From: Bacteroidota bacterium | Lineage (GTDB): Bacteria; Bacteroidota; Bacteroidia; AKYH767-A; OLB10 | Length of the DNA stretch: 64,000 bases | Direction of reading: 5' to 3' | NCBI GenBank assembly: GCA_016709725.1 | Contig: JADJMG010000010.1 | Location: 1-64,000, forward strand | Program-made: the position numbers and the translations under genes | Part shown: positions 1 through 9,267 of the stretch, in pieces | Position numbering within the stretch: the stretch's first letter is position 1 | How the letters are laid out: each line of letters starts with the position of its first letter | Notes under the pieces: generated by a model | Told to the model about the DNA's origin: nothing | Databases searched by the model: none | The model's input: the letters and a program-made list of their open reading frames with translations, nothing else

Positions 1-251
1 CTAACACCAATACCGACACTGGTTTGTGCTAAGTTGAGCGATAGTGGAGTAATAAGTACCGATAAAAAGATAATAGAATCGAGACGATAGATCATCAGTA
101 AGAGAATAAAAAAAACGACGGGTAATCCCGCTAAAAAGACCATTCCCTTTAGCATTCCCCAACCTAAAAAGAGAGCGAAGAGCGCTACTAATGCATAAAA
201 CCAATTCAATTGATCCTTGCTAAATTTAGTAGAGAGCATCGAACTATTCAT
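1..251 (-). CDS. Polytopic membrane protein, N-terminal part (O-antigen ligase/polymerase-like)
   Basis: This is an N-terminal fragment; the gene runs off the left edge of the window. Reading the minus strand from the ATG at 251 gives an open frame of about 83 residues. A short polar N-terminus (MNSSMLSTKFSKDQ) is followed by three closely spaced hydrophobic segments, as in the first helices of Wzy/WaaL-type polymerases or ligases. It lies downstream of a Wzz-like and a Wzx-like gene in the same direction, so membrane export or polymerisation of a surface polysaccharide is the likely setting. The family assignment rests mainly on context, because the diagnostic periplasmic loop lies outside the window. 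Confidence 0.6.
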   Translation of the reverse strand, partial: MNSSMLSTKFSKDQLNWFYALVALFALFLGWGMLKGMVFLAGLPVVFFILLLMIYRLDSIIFLSVLITPLSLNLAQTSVGIGV

Positions 252-335
252 TCGTATTAAGAATTACCGCGTATTGCGTAGGTTCTGAAATAAGCTGGAT
301 ATTGTCTAGGCTGTGCCTCAAGCAGTAACATTTTA

Positions 336-1331
336 TTAGGCCTTTTTAGTGTCCGAAGCAGTAAGTTCTTTTTCGAAACGGTTTTTAAAGTGTTCCTGAT
401 AAATCATCACCAGAAGTGCAAATAGCATGACACCTGCTGTGAACATTAGCATAATTAAAGTACGCTTGGGTGAATCTTTGCGCTCAGGAGGTGTTGCTTT
501 GGAGATAACATTATGAAATTTTAATTCTTTTCTGGTGTCGGTTAAAGCCTGCTCATAACTCAATTTGTAAGAAGTGTATTCTCCTCTTACTTTCCACAAG
601 ATCTCCTTTAAGAAAACATATTCTCCTCCTTTTTCCTCTAGATTTTTACGGGTTGATTCCAGTTTAGAGTTAGCACCACCGGAACCTACAGCACGATAAT
701 ACTCTCTGGAAAAACCTTGCACCATATTATCAAATTCAGTGATGCCGTATTGAGTTCTTAAAACTTTAATCGCGTTCTCTAAGGAATCAACTTCTGCTTT
801 TTTATCCCTCATTTGTTTCCCAACTATTTTTACGACTTCATCAGCGCGAATTCGGACTAAACTTATAGCTTTTTGATCGACAAATGAAAGTATAGAATCG
901 CACATGGATGCAGCGGTTTTGGGATTCTCATCAATTATGCTAATCTCAATCGACTCGAATTCAGTTTTTGAAACGGAAATATTTTCTTCTAATCGTTTCA
1001 TGATCTCAAACCGAGGATAGTTTCCTGTGCTATCTACATCATAATGACTGTACAAATCAAACGCACTCACTAAATTCATTCTTACATCTTCCGACTGTAA
1101 AAGTTGTACCATCTGCTCGGTAGCCGTTTCTTTAGAATAGGTTTGAATGTTTACTGGATAAATAATGGTTTGTGCTTTGAACATAGGTTTCATAAAAACA
1201 GGGAGCGTAAAAACAAATGAAACTAAAATGGAGCCGATGCCAATATAAATTAATTGCTTTTTCCATTTAACAATGAACTGCATTAATCGTACTGCATCTA
1301 ATTTTTCTGACGCTTGAGGCGTTTGATTCAT
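336..1331 (-). CDS. Wzz-like polysaccharide chain-length determinant / co-polymerase
   Basis: This 331-residue protein has the classic co-polymerase layout. There is a short cytoplasmic N-terminus, a membrane segment at about residues 26-46, a long periplasmic region rich in coiled coil (about 150-270), and a second membrane segment at about 292-313. The basic-proline stretch before the second helix (PPERKDSPKRT) is typical of Wzz-family proteins. No tyrosine-kinase domain is fused to it. Such proteins set polysaccharide chain length in the inner membrane together with a Wzy polymerase. The gene lies between the flippase gene (60 bp upstream) and the partial membrane gene downstream, probably in one operon. 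Confidence 0.8.
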   Translation of the reverse strand: MNQTPQASEKLDAVRLMQFIVKWKKQLIYIGIGSILVSFVFTLPVFMKPMFKAQTIIYPVNIQTYSKETATEQMVQLLQSEDVRMNLVSAFDLYSHYDVDSTGNYPRFEIMKRLEENISVSKTEFESIEISIIDENPKTAASMCDSILSFVDQKAISLVRIRADEVVKIVGKQMRDKKAEVDSLENAIKVLRTQYGITEFDNMVQGFSREYYRAVGSGGANSKLESTRKNLEEKGGEYVFLKEILWKVRGEYTSYKLSYEQALTDTRKELKFHNVISKATPPERKDSPKRTLIMLMFTAGVMLFALLVMIYQEHFKNRFEKELTASDTKKA

Positions 1332-1390
1332 GTGGTAGTGATTTTTGGGTTGGCTAAATTAGTCTAAATGGATGAATTCTTTGTAAGTGA

Positions 1391-2836
1391 CTAATTGTCA
1401 CCATATTTGATGATTTTGAAAAGTTCAAGTGGTCGAATGAGGTGTAGAACTAAAGCCATCAGAAGACAAGCTCCCGCGGCAAATCCCGCTCTCCAAATAA
1501 AGTAACTTTGAAACTGACTCGTAAACCAGAATAATGAAAATGCGAGTAGGATGAAGGTGAGATATCGAATACATAAAGCCCATCTAAACTTGAATTTAAA
1601 AATAGTATGTGCCAATAAAATTTGCGCCCCCGCTGTTAAGAATTGTGTGAAGAGACTGGCAATAGCGGCTCCTTTTGCTTGATATTTAGGAATGAGAATA
1701 AAATTTAGTACGATGTTTAAAATCATTCCACTCAATGCAACCATATTCAATTGTTTTAAATTTCCATTCGCCGTGAGCAACGTACCGAAAATGTAAACCG
1801 AGCTAATTGCTAAAAAACAATTAATGATTAGCATAAATACTACTGACGATTCTTCCACGTGTTCATGGTACAATAATCCCATCAAATCGTGACTGTAAAA
1901 TACGCCGCATGCCATCACCATGATAGCTGGAACAGCTATGAATGAAAAGGAAAGTTCAGCTAATTCTTCTATCGGTTTCTTGTGTTTTAGCATATGAGAA
2001 AACATCGGAAGCAATAATCCCGAAAAGAGATAGGCAATCATATTAGCAGCATCCAAAAGTCGATAGGCCTGCGCATAAATACCAGCTTGCTCTGCTCCGT
2101 TAGGCAAAATTCTTTCAATCATTACCGAATCGATACGATTGTAAAATGTCATCAACAAAATCAAAATAGCAAAAGGATAGCTTTTCTTGAGGATGACAAA
2201 GAAAAATTTGGGATCCCATTTTAAACTCAACTTATTGACTCGAGAAGTCAAAATCAAAAAAGTGAAAATGGCAGTGATGGCATAAGCGAAGGTTTGTGCC
2301 CAAACAAACCATTCAATTTGAAAAGGGATATCGGTGATGTTCCCCCAGAGTAAAACTCCACACAGAATAATCATGATGAACCGATCCAATACAGAAATCA
2401 TACTGTCGGTTTTGAATAAATGTAAGCCGGCAATATTCGACCTTAAGTATAGAATAAAGGATATTAACGCTTGATTTAAGAGCATGATACATAACATCCC
2501 AAGCTCCCATCCTCTATAACCAAAAGCATAGGCTACCAGTAAACTAATTAGGAAATATACAAAAGAGAGCACCAGGCGGAGCACCAAAATACCCGATAAG
2601 TGCTTTTGCAATAGATGGTTATGTTGGGCAATGTTGCGATTATTATAGTTGGTAATTCCAACATCAAGTAATATGTTGAAGAGAAAGGAGAAGTTAAACA
2701 AAGCTGCATATATTCCATAAGATTCAGCTCCAACCGTGTTTTGAACGGCTCGGTCTATTCCTAAAAGCCAAAAGGGCTTGATGAGAAGATTCAGGAATAA
2801 AAGGAATCCCAGATTGGTTACAAATTTTTTCTGCAT
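1391..2836 (-). CDS. Wzx-like oligosaccharide flippase (MATE/MOP superfamily)
   Basis: This is a polytopic protein of about 481 residues with roughly 14 hydrophobic segments. It resembles the polysaccharide biosynthesis (RfbX/Wzx) family that flips lipid-linked oligosaccharides across the inner membrane. The open frame can be extended to a TTG at 2854. I prefer the ATG at 2836 (MQKKFVTNLG) because it has a GAGG motif about 11 bases upstream and places positive charges before the first helix. It is divergent from rnhB with a gap of about 60 bp. It heads the polysaccharide genes that continue off the left end of the window. Confidence 0.82.
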   Translation of the reverse strand: MQKKFVTNLGFLLFLNLLIKPFWLLGIDRAVQNTVGAESYGIYAALFNFSFLFNILLDVGITNYNNRNIAQHNHLLQKHLSGILVLRLVLSFVYFLISLLVAYAFGYRGWELGMLCIMLLNQALISFILYLRSNIAGLHLFKTDSMISVLDRFIMIILCGVLLWGNITDIPFQIEWFVWAQTFAYAITAIFTFLILTSRVNKLSLKWDPKFFFVILKKSYPFAILILLMTFYNRIDSVMIERILPNGAEQAGIYAQAYRLLDAANMIAYLFSGLLLPMFSHMLKHKKPIEELAELSFSFIAVPAIMVMACGVFYSHDLMGLLYHEHVEESSVVFMLIINCFLAISSVYIFGTLLTANGNLKQLNMVALSGMILNIVLNFILIPKYQAKGAAIASLFTQFLTAGAQILLAHTIFKFKFRWALCIRYLTFILLAFSLFWFTSQFQSYFIWRAGFAAGACLLMALVLHLIRPLELFKIIKYGDN

Positions 2837-2894
2837 GTCTTGTATACCTCGCAAAAATATAGCAATTTAGATTCGCAGGAATTAAAATATCAAA

Positions 2895-3473
2895 ATGTTA
2901 GAGTCATCCTACAATTTAGAAGTATTAGAAGCTGGCGTTGATGAAGCAGGAAGAGGCTGTTTAGCAGGACCTGTAGTGGCGGCAGCTGTTATTTTGAAGC
3001 CTCAAACTTCTTACGATTGGTATGAAGTTTTAAACGATTCGAAGAAACTTCCTGAAAATTTGAGAGAGAGTTTGAGGAAATTAATTGAGAAGGATGCCCT
3101 TTCGTGGGCGGTTTCGATGGTGATGCCCGAGGAAATTGATCGAATAAATATTTTGAATGCCACTTTTAAAGCCATGCATGAGTCTATTGGTAAATTGAGT
3201 CCCGAGCCCGAATTCCTCTTAATTGACGGAAATCGTTTTCCGCGTTTTCCTGCCATCCCACATCAATGTATGGTAAAAGGAGATGGAATTTACTTAGCCA
3301 TTGCCGCTGCATCTGTATTGGCAAAAACACATCGTGATGCCTACATGCGAAAGATTCACCTCGATTTTCCACAATATGGTTGGGATCGAAACAAAGCCTA
3401 TGGTACGGATCACATGTTCATGCCATCAAAACATTTGGCTACACACCGCATCATCGCAAATCGTTTCAATTAA
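2895..3473 (+). CDS. rnhB: Ribonuclease HII
   Basis: RNase HII cuts the RNA strand of RNA-DNA hybrids and starts removal of single ribonucleotides from DNA. The 192-residue product is of normal length. It carries the diagnostic GVDEAGRGCLAGP motif near residue 15, with catalytic D16 and E17. The other two acidic ligands are in LLIDGN (about 111) and THRD (about 147). The ATG at 2895 is the only start in good position. It is divergent from the flippase gene and convergent with the secreted-protein gene downstream. Confidence 0.95.
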   Translation: MLESSYNLEVLEAGVDEAGRGCLAGPVVAAAVILKPQTSYDWYEVLNDSKKLPENLRESLRKLIEKDALSWAVSMVMPEEIDRINILNATFKAMHESIGKLSPEPEFLLIDGNRFPRFPAIPHQCMVKGDGIYLAIAAASVLAKTHRDAYMRKIHLDFPQYGWDRNKAYGTDHMFMPSKHLATHRIIANRFN

Positions 3474-3501
3474 AAGAATTGCAAATGTCTTTGTTTTAAT
3501 T

Positions 3502-4239
3502 TTATTTTTTGTGGATGGGTTGATCCAATAAAACATACTTATATCGAGCTATTACAGTATGTGCGGGCTCTAAAAAACGGATAAGAGCAGAGTGTTGCTG
3601 TTGGTTTTCCGCTCCATAAACATATTCTTCTGTTTCTTTTAATACTGGCTGGGCATTAGGTCCCTCCATTGCCCAAAGTTCAGAGCGAATTTTACGACCC
3701 TCGTTGTAAAAATAAACATAAGTAACGCAGTTGTCAGCGCTGTAGCATGTTGAATTACTCAGCTCTTTCTCTTGTTCATCGTATTGAATGATTTGTCGAG
3801 TACTTGGATTGGGATCTTTCTTGTAGAACCATTCAATCATATAATTGTTGGGCTTCGAAGTAGGTGACCGCTTAAAGGTATAAAGTAATTTTCCATTGGA
3901 ATCAATTAATGAATCGGTATGCCATGAACCTAGTGAATCTGAATAAATGTAGTTCGACTTGGTACGAATTCCTGCATGATTAACATGCCTTTTTTCTGTT
4001 AAAATATTTTTTTCATTGTAGATGTATTCAATGGAAGATTTTTGTTCACCCCATTTTAATTTGTACAAGAGTTTTCGATTGGCATTAAAATCTTCAATAC
4101 TTACAGTATCGCACTTTTCATAATTCTCGTTGCAGTGTAAAGTCAAAACGGTGTACTGAGCAAAGGAGAATGTGGTGCTTAGTAAGAATACTAACACGAA
4201 GAGTTTACTGATTTTCGGGGTAGGGCTTAGCGCTTTCAT
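3502..4239 (-). CDS. Secreted hypothetical protein
   Basis: I do not recognise a family. The frame is open back to 4305, but the ATG at 4239 gives a convincing signal peptide (MKALSPTPKISKLFVLVFLL, ending TTFSFAQ), so I place the start there. The mature part is rich in YIY/YVY strands and has repeated KLLYxxK and EEYVYG-like segments. These resemble the short tandem Tyr-rich repeats of Bacteroidota cell-surface proteins. It converges on rnhB with a gap of only about 30 bp. Periplasmic or surface location is inferred from the signal peptide. Confidence 0.65.
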   Translation of the reverse strand: MKALSPTPKISKLFVLVFLLSTTFSFAQYTVLTLHCNENYEKCDTVSIEDFNANRKLLYKLKWGEQKSSIEYIYNEKNILTEKRHVNHAGIRTKSNYIYSDSLGSWHTDSLIDSNGKLLYTFKRSPTSKPNNYMIEWFYKKDPNPSTRQIIQYDEQEKELSNSTCYSADNCVTYVYFYNEGRKIRSELWAMEGPNAQPVLKETEEYVYGAENQQQHSALIRFLEPAHTVIARYKYVLLDQPIHKK

Positions 4240-4360
4240 AGTGAATGAATGTAATTCCAAAGATATGATCAATTTTTTATTTAACAGATGAAGTGAGTTC
4301 ACCATAGCCTAGTTTAATTATTTGCTGTAATTTCGCAGGGTTAAATTTCCCTCGACTGAA

Positions 4361-5587
4361 TTGTCACATCCAAAGCACATTAGTATTCACGATTTTATTT
4401 ATCATTTGCCTGATGAATCCATCGCGAAATTCCCCTTGGAGAATCGCGATGATGCCGCATTGCTCGTATATCAGAACGGAGAAATTAGAAAGGAAGCTTT
4501 TAAGAGTTTGGATGACCATTTACCTAGCAATGCATTGTTGATTTTTAATGACTCAAAGGTAATCCATGCGCGTATTTTATTTCGCATTTCTGAATCGGTT
4601 CAAGTCGAATGTTTTTGTTTGGAACCTGCTGATGGTGGAGCTACAGCTGACTCCTTTTCTCAACATGGACCTATCCGTTGGACATGCATGGTGGGAATGG
4701 CGCGTAAATGGAAATCTGAAAAAATTGCAAAATCTTTTTCTGGGAAGGAGGGAGATGGAATTTTTACGGCTACTAAGATTTCGAATGAAGGAAGAGATTA
4801 TTTAATCGAGTTCGATTGGGATAATAAAAAGTATACGTTTTCAGAAGTGCTTGAATTGGTTGGTGATTTACCCATCCCACCTTATTTGAACAGAAGCGCT
4901 TTACCTGAAGATGAACGTCGATACAATACGGTGTATGCCGGAGCAGAAGGGTCAGTTGCCGCTCCAACGGCCGGACTTCATTTTACAGAATCGATTCTGC
5001 AAAGATTGAAAGTTAATGGAAAGGATTTAGCCTATGTTACCTTGCATGTGGGTGCGGGTACCTTTTTGCCCGTAAAAAGTAATACCATGGAAGGCCATGA
5101 AATGCATGCCGAACGCATTGAAGTGAGTGTGGAAATGATTTCAACTCTGGCAAAAGGATTAGGGAATAGATCGATTGTTACGGTAGGTACCACTTCAACA
5201 AGAACCATCGAAAGTTTATTTTGGCTGGGCTGTAAATGGATGAAAGAAGGTAGGGGAGAGGAGGTGTTTTTTGTAAACCAATGGGAGCCTTATGAAGATA
5301 ACGTTAATGAATTACCGTCACCAGCTATAGTATTTTCCTTTTTAGAAAAATGGATGAAGGAAAATCAGTTGGAAAATCTTTCTGGGTATACAAGATTAAT
5401 AATTGCACCGGGCTATACTTTTCGAGTGGTGGATGCTCTCATCACAAATTTCCATCAACCTGGCTCCACTTTATTATTGTTAGTCGCCGCCCTAGTAGGC
5501 GAAGATTGGAAAAAGATTTATGAGTTCGCATCTCAAAATAATTTTCGTTTTTTAAGCTACGGAGACTCATCCTTACGCTTTAGGTAA
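4361..5587 (+). CDS. queA: S-adenosylmethionine:tRNA ribosyltransferase-isomerase, long variant
   Basis: QueA transfers the ribosyl part of SAM to 7-aminomethyl-7-deazaguanine in tRNA to make epoxyqueuosine. Family motifs are clear: LLIFNDSKVIHAR near residue 60, SVAAPTAGLHFT, the VTLHVGAGTF stretch, TVGTTSTRTIESL, and the C-terminal LITNFHQPGSTLLLLVAAL. At 408 residues it is about 60 longer than the usual QueA, and Bacteroidota are known to carry such a longer form. The start must be a TTG at 4361. No ATG occurs in frame before about residue 113, and an in-frame stop lies at 4328. The true substrate of the long paralogue is not shown by sequence. Confidence 0.85.
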   Translation: MSHPKHISIHDFIYHLPDESIAKFPLENRDDAALLVYQNGEIRKEAFKSLDDHLPSNALLIFNDSKVIHARILFRISESVQVECFCLEPADGGATADSFSQHGPIRWTCMVGMARKWKSEKIAKSFSGKEGDGIFTATKISNEGRDYLIEFDWDNKKYTFSEVLELVGDLPIPPYLNRSALPEDERRYNTVYAGAEGSVAAPTAGLHFTESILQRLKVNGKDLAYVTLHVGAGTFLPVKSNTMEGHEMHAERIEVSVEMISTLAKGLGNRSIVTVGTTSTRTIESLFWLGCKWMKEGRGEEVFFVNQWEPYEDNVNELPSPAIVFSFLEKWMKENQLENLSGYTRLIIAPGYTFRVVDALITNFHQPGSTLLLLVAALVGEDWKKIYEFASQNNFRFLSYGDSSLRFR

Positions 5588-5617
5588 TTCAGAATTCAGA
5601 ATTCAGAATTCAGAATT
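5586..5617. repeat. AATTCAG heptamer tandem repeat
   Basis: The heptamer AATTCAG is repeated about four and a half times immediately after the queA stop codon. A related array (TAATTCT units) lies at 5733-5765 in front of the stop of the next gene, so the 179-bp gap between the two convergent genes is bracketed by the arrays. Confidence 0.8.
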
Positions 5618-5732
5618 GCGTTTGCTGCACACTTAGTTCGCAAGTAAGCGTTTTGCTTCAAGGGTGAATTGTGAACTTGCTAGTCGCAAACATGCCCTAT
5701 ATCATTATACTTTGAAAAGATTATATTTTATC

Positions 5733-5765
5733 TAATTCTTAATTCTTAATTCTTAATTCTTAATT
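5733..5765. repeat. TAATTCT heptamer tandem repeat
   Basis: Four to five copies of a heptamer of the type TAATTCT end directly at the stop codon of the minus-strand barrel gene. The same unit recurs at 7160-7200, where it changes into GAATTCT units, linking it to the AATTCAG arrays. Confidence 0.8.
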
Positions 5766-5766
5766 G

Positions 5767-6462
5767 TCACTCCTGTCTCGCCCTTACCTTCCCTGCCAAA
5801 TACCCCGGTGTATAATAAAATCCAAGAAGATGTTGTGTGGCTAATGTGTAAATGGTCGTGCTTCCTAAAATGGGTTGTGAAACAATATTTGCCAGACCGA
5901 AATTAACCCGACTTTCAAAACTTAAAGTTACTCTCTTGTTCACCGCAAATCGGAGTCCGGCAGCAAAAACCGCACCTCCATCCCATGGATAAAATCCACT
6001 AGTACCTTTTTTTTCAATTGTGAAATCGGTAACCGGTTGGGTAAATGTGGAGCGTTGATGAAGCAGCACTCCAACAAATGGTCCCGCCGATAAATTTCCT
6101 TTTAATCGTCTTCCAAACATAAAATCAAACAGCAATGGAATCGTTAAATAGTTATAATGAATTTCAGCATTAAAAAACCCCAATGGTTCTCCTTCCTTAT
6201 CATAAAGAGGCATGATGCCACCTGCTCCTTTTGATTCATAAAATAAATTCGTTTTTACTGCCCAGTGATTACTCAAGGGATAATAGACGGATGGTCCTCC
6301 AACCAATCGAGTCGATGATTTTAAAAAAGTTTCTATGAATGGATTTCCATATAAATTGACAAAACTTACTCCCGCTAGGGCACCATATTGAACAAACCCT
6401 TTCTTGGATTGTGAAAAAGCTAGATTACTTAATAAGAGGAATAGGAAGAGTACTTTTTTCAT
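5767..6462 (-). CDS. PorT-like outer-membrane beta-barrel protein
   Basis: The 231-residue product starts with a signal peptide (MKKVLFLFLLLSNLAFSQS). It continues with alternating beta strands of the Bacteroidota outer-membrane beta-barrel domain: GALAGVSF, GPSVYYPL, KTNLFYESKGA, YNYLTIPLLFDF and LSAGPFVGVLL. The LTIPLL-F-F and GPFVG pattern is characteristic of the PF13568 family. It probably sits in the outer membrane; no ligand can be inferred. It is flanked by heptamer repeats downstream. Confidence 0.8.
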   Translation of the reverse strand: MKKVLFLFLLLSNLAFSQSKKGFVQYGALAGVSFVNLYGNPFIETFLKSSTRLVGGPSVYYPLSNHWAVKTNLFYESKGAGGIMPLYDKEGEPLGFFNAEIHYNYLTIPLLFDFMFGRRLKGNLSAGPFVGVLLHQRSTFTQPVTDFTIEKKGTSGFYPWDGGAVFAAGLRFAVNKRVTLSFESRVNFGLANIVSQPILGSTTIYTLATQHLLGFYYTPGYLAGKVRARQE

Positions 6463-6599
6463 TGAAATGGGAGGTCTGCCTCAAAAATACCCGAAACTTC
6501 CGCTCAAAAAGGCGTTGTTCGTTTGGTTTATGCACAGGTAATGTTGAAATCGAAAAATTCGATTCTGGTTTAATTTAGCTCTTAAATAGCTTCGTCAAT

Positions 6600-6992
6600 T
6601 CACCAATCACCCATGAAATCATCCATTTGCCTGCGGTCTTTCTTCGTCGGTCGACCTGCTCCAGGAGTCAATGCATATGAAGACATAGCCGCTTGGTGAA
6701 GCCTATTTTTTTCGATTTCTTCGAGAGGAGTACGATCTTCATAAAAATCTTTTACCAAAGGCGCTCCCATTCTTTTCTGAGTCACTTTTAGCACATAAAT
6801 ATGCTGATGCCATGGCCCACGATGCAAAACGATGGTTTCACCCACCTTCACCGACCGACTTGCTTTCACGTTTAAGTCTCCAATCTTCACACGCCCACGC
6901 TCACAAGCCTCTGCCGCCAAGGCTCGTGTCTTATAAAGCCGAATTGCCCACAAAAACTTGTCGATTCTTATTTTATCATTTACAGGCTCCAT
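6600..6992 (-). CDS. hslR: S4-domain RNA-binding protein, Hsp15-like
   Basis: The 130-residue protein begins with an S4 RNA-binding domain at about residues 8-65 (IRIDKFLWAIRLYKTR, then ACERGRVKIGD and VKASRSVKVGETI). This matches the Hsp15/HslR family, which rescues stalled 50S subunits carrying a nascent chain. The C-terminus is basic with TPGAGRPTKKDRR, common in Bacteroidota members. The ATG at 6992 fits the conserved start. The gene symbol follows the family; function in this phylum is inferred. Confidence 0.83.
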   Translation of the reverse strand: MEPVNDKIRIDKFLWAIRLYKTRALAAEACERGRVKIGDLNVKASRSVKVGETIVLHRGPWHQHIYVLKVTQKRMGAPLVKDFYEDRTPLEEIEKNRLHQAAMSSYALTPGAGRPTKKDRRQMDDFMGDW

Positions 6993-7002
6993 GCGACAAA
7001 GA

Positions 7003-7049
7003 TAATTCAGAATTCAGTCCCGATAGCTATCGGGATAAGAATTCAGAAT
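7003..7049. repeat. Palindrome TCCCGATAGCTATCGGGA inside AATTCAG heptamers
   Basis: The perfect 18-bp palindrome TCCCGATAGCTATCGGGA at 7018-7035 is flanked on both sides by AATTCAG/GAATTCA units. Copies of the same palindrome lie about 36 kb away at 43551-43568 and 43715-43732, with a shortened copy at 43665-43678. It marks a dispersed intergenic element. Confidence 0.85.
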
Positions 7050-7159
7050 TACCATTCATCCCAACATCAAGTCCAACCGAGGACAAAAGAGTAAGCACTT
7101 TACCAATATTCCTTGAAGTATGCACTTCATGCGGCATCAGGGCAAGCGCTTTTCGATTT

Positions 7160-7200
7160 TTAATTCTTAATTCTTAATTCTTAATTCTGAATTCTGAATT
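7160..7200. repeat. Mixed TAATTCT / GAATTCT heptamer array
   Basis: About three TAATTCT-type units are followed by two GAATTCT units, just upstream of the DUF4153 gene. It shows that the two heptamer types found around 5.6-5.8 kb belong to one family. Confidence 0.75.
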
Positions 7201-7239
7201 CAATTCGTATTTTCGTATTGATTCGTAATTCGTATCCTC

Positions 7240-9063
7240 ATGCTTAACGCTTCCGCCCTCAAATCCATTAAAGATAAAGCGATCGTCACCGTTCGCCGGT
7301 TTCCACTTCCCATTCTAATTGCAAGTGTTGCGGCTTGTTGTTTGATATGGTTAATCGACTCAAAGGAGCGAGATCCATATTTTTATAATGTGATCCATTT
7401 CGTGTTAACTTTATCTCTTGCTTTGCCTGCTTTTACAGGTCTGTGTTTTTTTAATGAGCGAAGTAAACATCCGCTCTATCTACAATTACTCGGACAAGTT
7501 ATTTTGGTAATTCTTGGAGCTTGGTATCATTATTCTATTCCCGTTTCATTTGGAGAGAGGGATGCAGCGAGGCATGCTATTTTAATTTTGAGTATGCATC
7601 TTTGGGTCGCATTTGCACCTTTTGTCAGATACCGCGAAATTCAAGGTTTTTGGCAGTACAACAAACATTTGTTTATTCGATTTCTTACCGCTACTTTGTA
7701 TTCAGGGGTTTTGTTCGGTGGATTGGCTTTAGCCATCTTTGCCGTGGATCAGCTTTTTGATGTGCGAATAGACGAAGATAATTATGCTCGTTTATGGGTC
7801 TTGATTGCAACCGTTTTTAACACATGGTTTTTCCTTTCTGATTTGCCAGAAGATTTAGATGCGTTGGATCAGTCATTGGATTATCCTAATGGATTAAGGT
7901 TATTCACCCAATTTGTTTTGCTACCTCTCGTAACTATTTATTTGTCGATTTTATATGTGTACATGTTTAAAATCATCCTCAGTTCTAATTGGCCCAAGGG
8001 ATGGGTTTCCTACCTAGTCATTGGCTTTTCTACTGCTGGAATTTTAGCCTTGTTACTGGTATGGCCGCTGCAAAGCAACGATCGATTTAAATGGATTAAA
8101 GCTTATGTGAAGTATTTTTTCATGGCTTTGTTTCCGTTGATTTTGATGTTAGCATTTGCAATCTATATTCGTGTGAAGGACTATGGCATTACTGAGAATC
8201 GGTATTTCATCATGGTTCTTGCATTATGGCTCTTTGTGAATGCAATTTATTTTTTGTTGAGTACAGTCAAAAACATTAAAGTGATTCCAATGTCATTATT
8301 TTTTGTAGCTCTATTATCTGGATTTGGCTCTTGGAATGCTTTTACGGTGAGTAAAAACTCACAATCAAACCGACTCTTAGCATTTGCAGATCAATATGGA
8401 ATGTTAAAGGATCAAAAAATGGTTCCTTTGAGTAAAGGAATGTTCATTCCAGATTCAGTTTTAGTAGAAATAAGTAGCATTACTTACTATCTAATCAGTA
8501 CGCATGGCATTGAATCGATGAAGCCATTGTTAGCTCAAAATATTGATTCGCTTTCTATAGAAAGTGGAAGATACGATTTAGCTCGTAAAATCATGGCGAA
8601 ATTGAATTTGGAATATACGAATGGATTTGAGTCAAAGATAGATCAATTGAAAAGGTTTAATTATGCTTGTCAAGATAACACAGATCCAATCGATGTGAAA
8701 GGATATTCTTTTTATAAATCGTTCGATTTTTATTATGAAGGTGATAAGTTTTCACCAGAGTTAAAGATTGATTCGACACGTTGGCTCGTTCTTTCTTTCA
8801 ACGTTGACAAGCAGATATTGTCCTGTAAGTTAAATGATGGTGCGGAATTGAAGTATGACATGAATACTCTAGCTGAAAAACTGTTTGCTAATTATTCTAA
8901 TTCTAATTATTCCATTCCTCAACAAGATTTAACCATCTTTTTTGAGAGTGAAGAGTATAAGTGTAAGATCCTTTTTAAATCCATCGAGGGTGAGTTTTTA
9001 ATTGAAAGGAAAATCGATAAGTTAAATCATGTACGTATGGATATCCTTTATTTTGGAAAGTAG
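7240..9063 (+). CDS. DUF4153 multi-pass membrane protein
   Basis: The 607-residue product has about 11-12 hydrophobic segments in its first two thirds (from about residue 23 to 380). A soluble, acidic C-terminal domain of about 230 residues follows. The pattern and sequence (LWVAFAPFVRYREIQGFWQYNKHLFIR..., then LFGGLALAIFAVDQLF) fit the DUF4153 family of uncharacterised membrane proteins. No enzymatic motif is visible. It is a single gene preceded by heptamer repeats and followed by a hairpin. Confidence 0.75.
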   Translation: MLNASALKSIKDKAIVTVRRFPLPILIASVAACCLIWLIDSKERDPYFYNVIHFVLTLSLALPAFTGLCFFNERSKHPLYLQLLGQVILVILGAWYHYSIPVSFGERDAARHAILILSMHLWVAFAPFVRYREIQGFWQYNKHLFIRFLTATLYSGVLFGGLALAIFAVDQLFDVRIDEDNYARLWVLIATVFNTWFFLSDLPEDLDALDQSLDYPNGLRLFTQFVLLPLVTIYLSILYVYMFKIILSSNWPKGWVSYLVIGFSTAGILALLLVWPLQSNDRFKWIKAYVKYFFMALFPLILMLAFAIYIRVKDYGITENRYFIMVLALWLFVNAIYFLLSTVKNIKVIPMSLFFVALLSGFGSWNAFTVSKNSQSNRLLAFADQYGMLKDQKMVPLSKGMFIPDSVLVEISSITYYLISTHGIESMKPLLAQNIDSLSIESGRYDLARKIMAKLNLEYTNGFESKIDQLKRFNYACQDNTDPIDVKGYSFYKSFDFYYEGDKFSPELKIDSTRWLVLSFNVDKQILSCKLNDGAELKYDMNTLAEKLFANYSNSNYSIPQQDLTIFFESEEYKCKILFKSIEGEFLIERKIDKLNHVRMDILYFGK

Positions 9064-9075
9064 CTGCTATGAATA

Positions 9076-9110
9076 AATAGGTATTCCTTGAATCGAAATA
9101 CCTATTATTT
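9076..9110 (+). terminator. Possible terminator hairpin after DUF4153 gene
   Basis: Perfect 10-bp arms AATAGGTATT and AATACCTATT with an 11-base loop lie 13 bases after the stop codon and are followed by a short T-rich stretch. The stem is AU-rich, so it is a weak candidate. Confidence 0.45.
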
Positions 9111-9267
9111 AATCTTATGAAAAGGTATTGCTGTTGACGTAATAATTGAGTTGTTAATTGAAATATTGTCCGGATGGAGTTGGGATTCAAATCAACATCT
9201 CCATTTATGGCATTGACTCCATGAAAATATTTACTTAACGAATTAAATAATTAGAAAGACTGTACTA

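Noticed and set aside
1..204. Open frame of 67 codons on the minus strand at the left end
   Set aside because: It overlaps in another frame the hydrophobic reading from the ATG at 251, which has a better start and membrane helices that fit the polysaccharide cluster.
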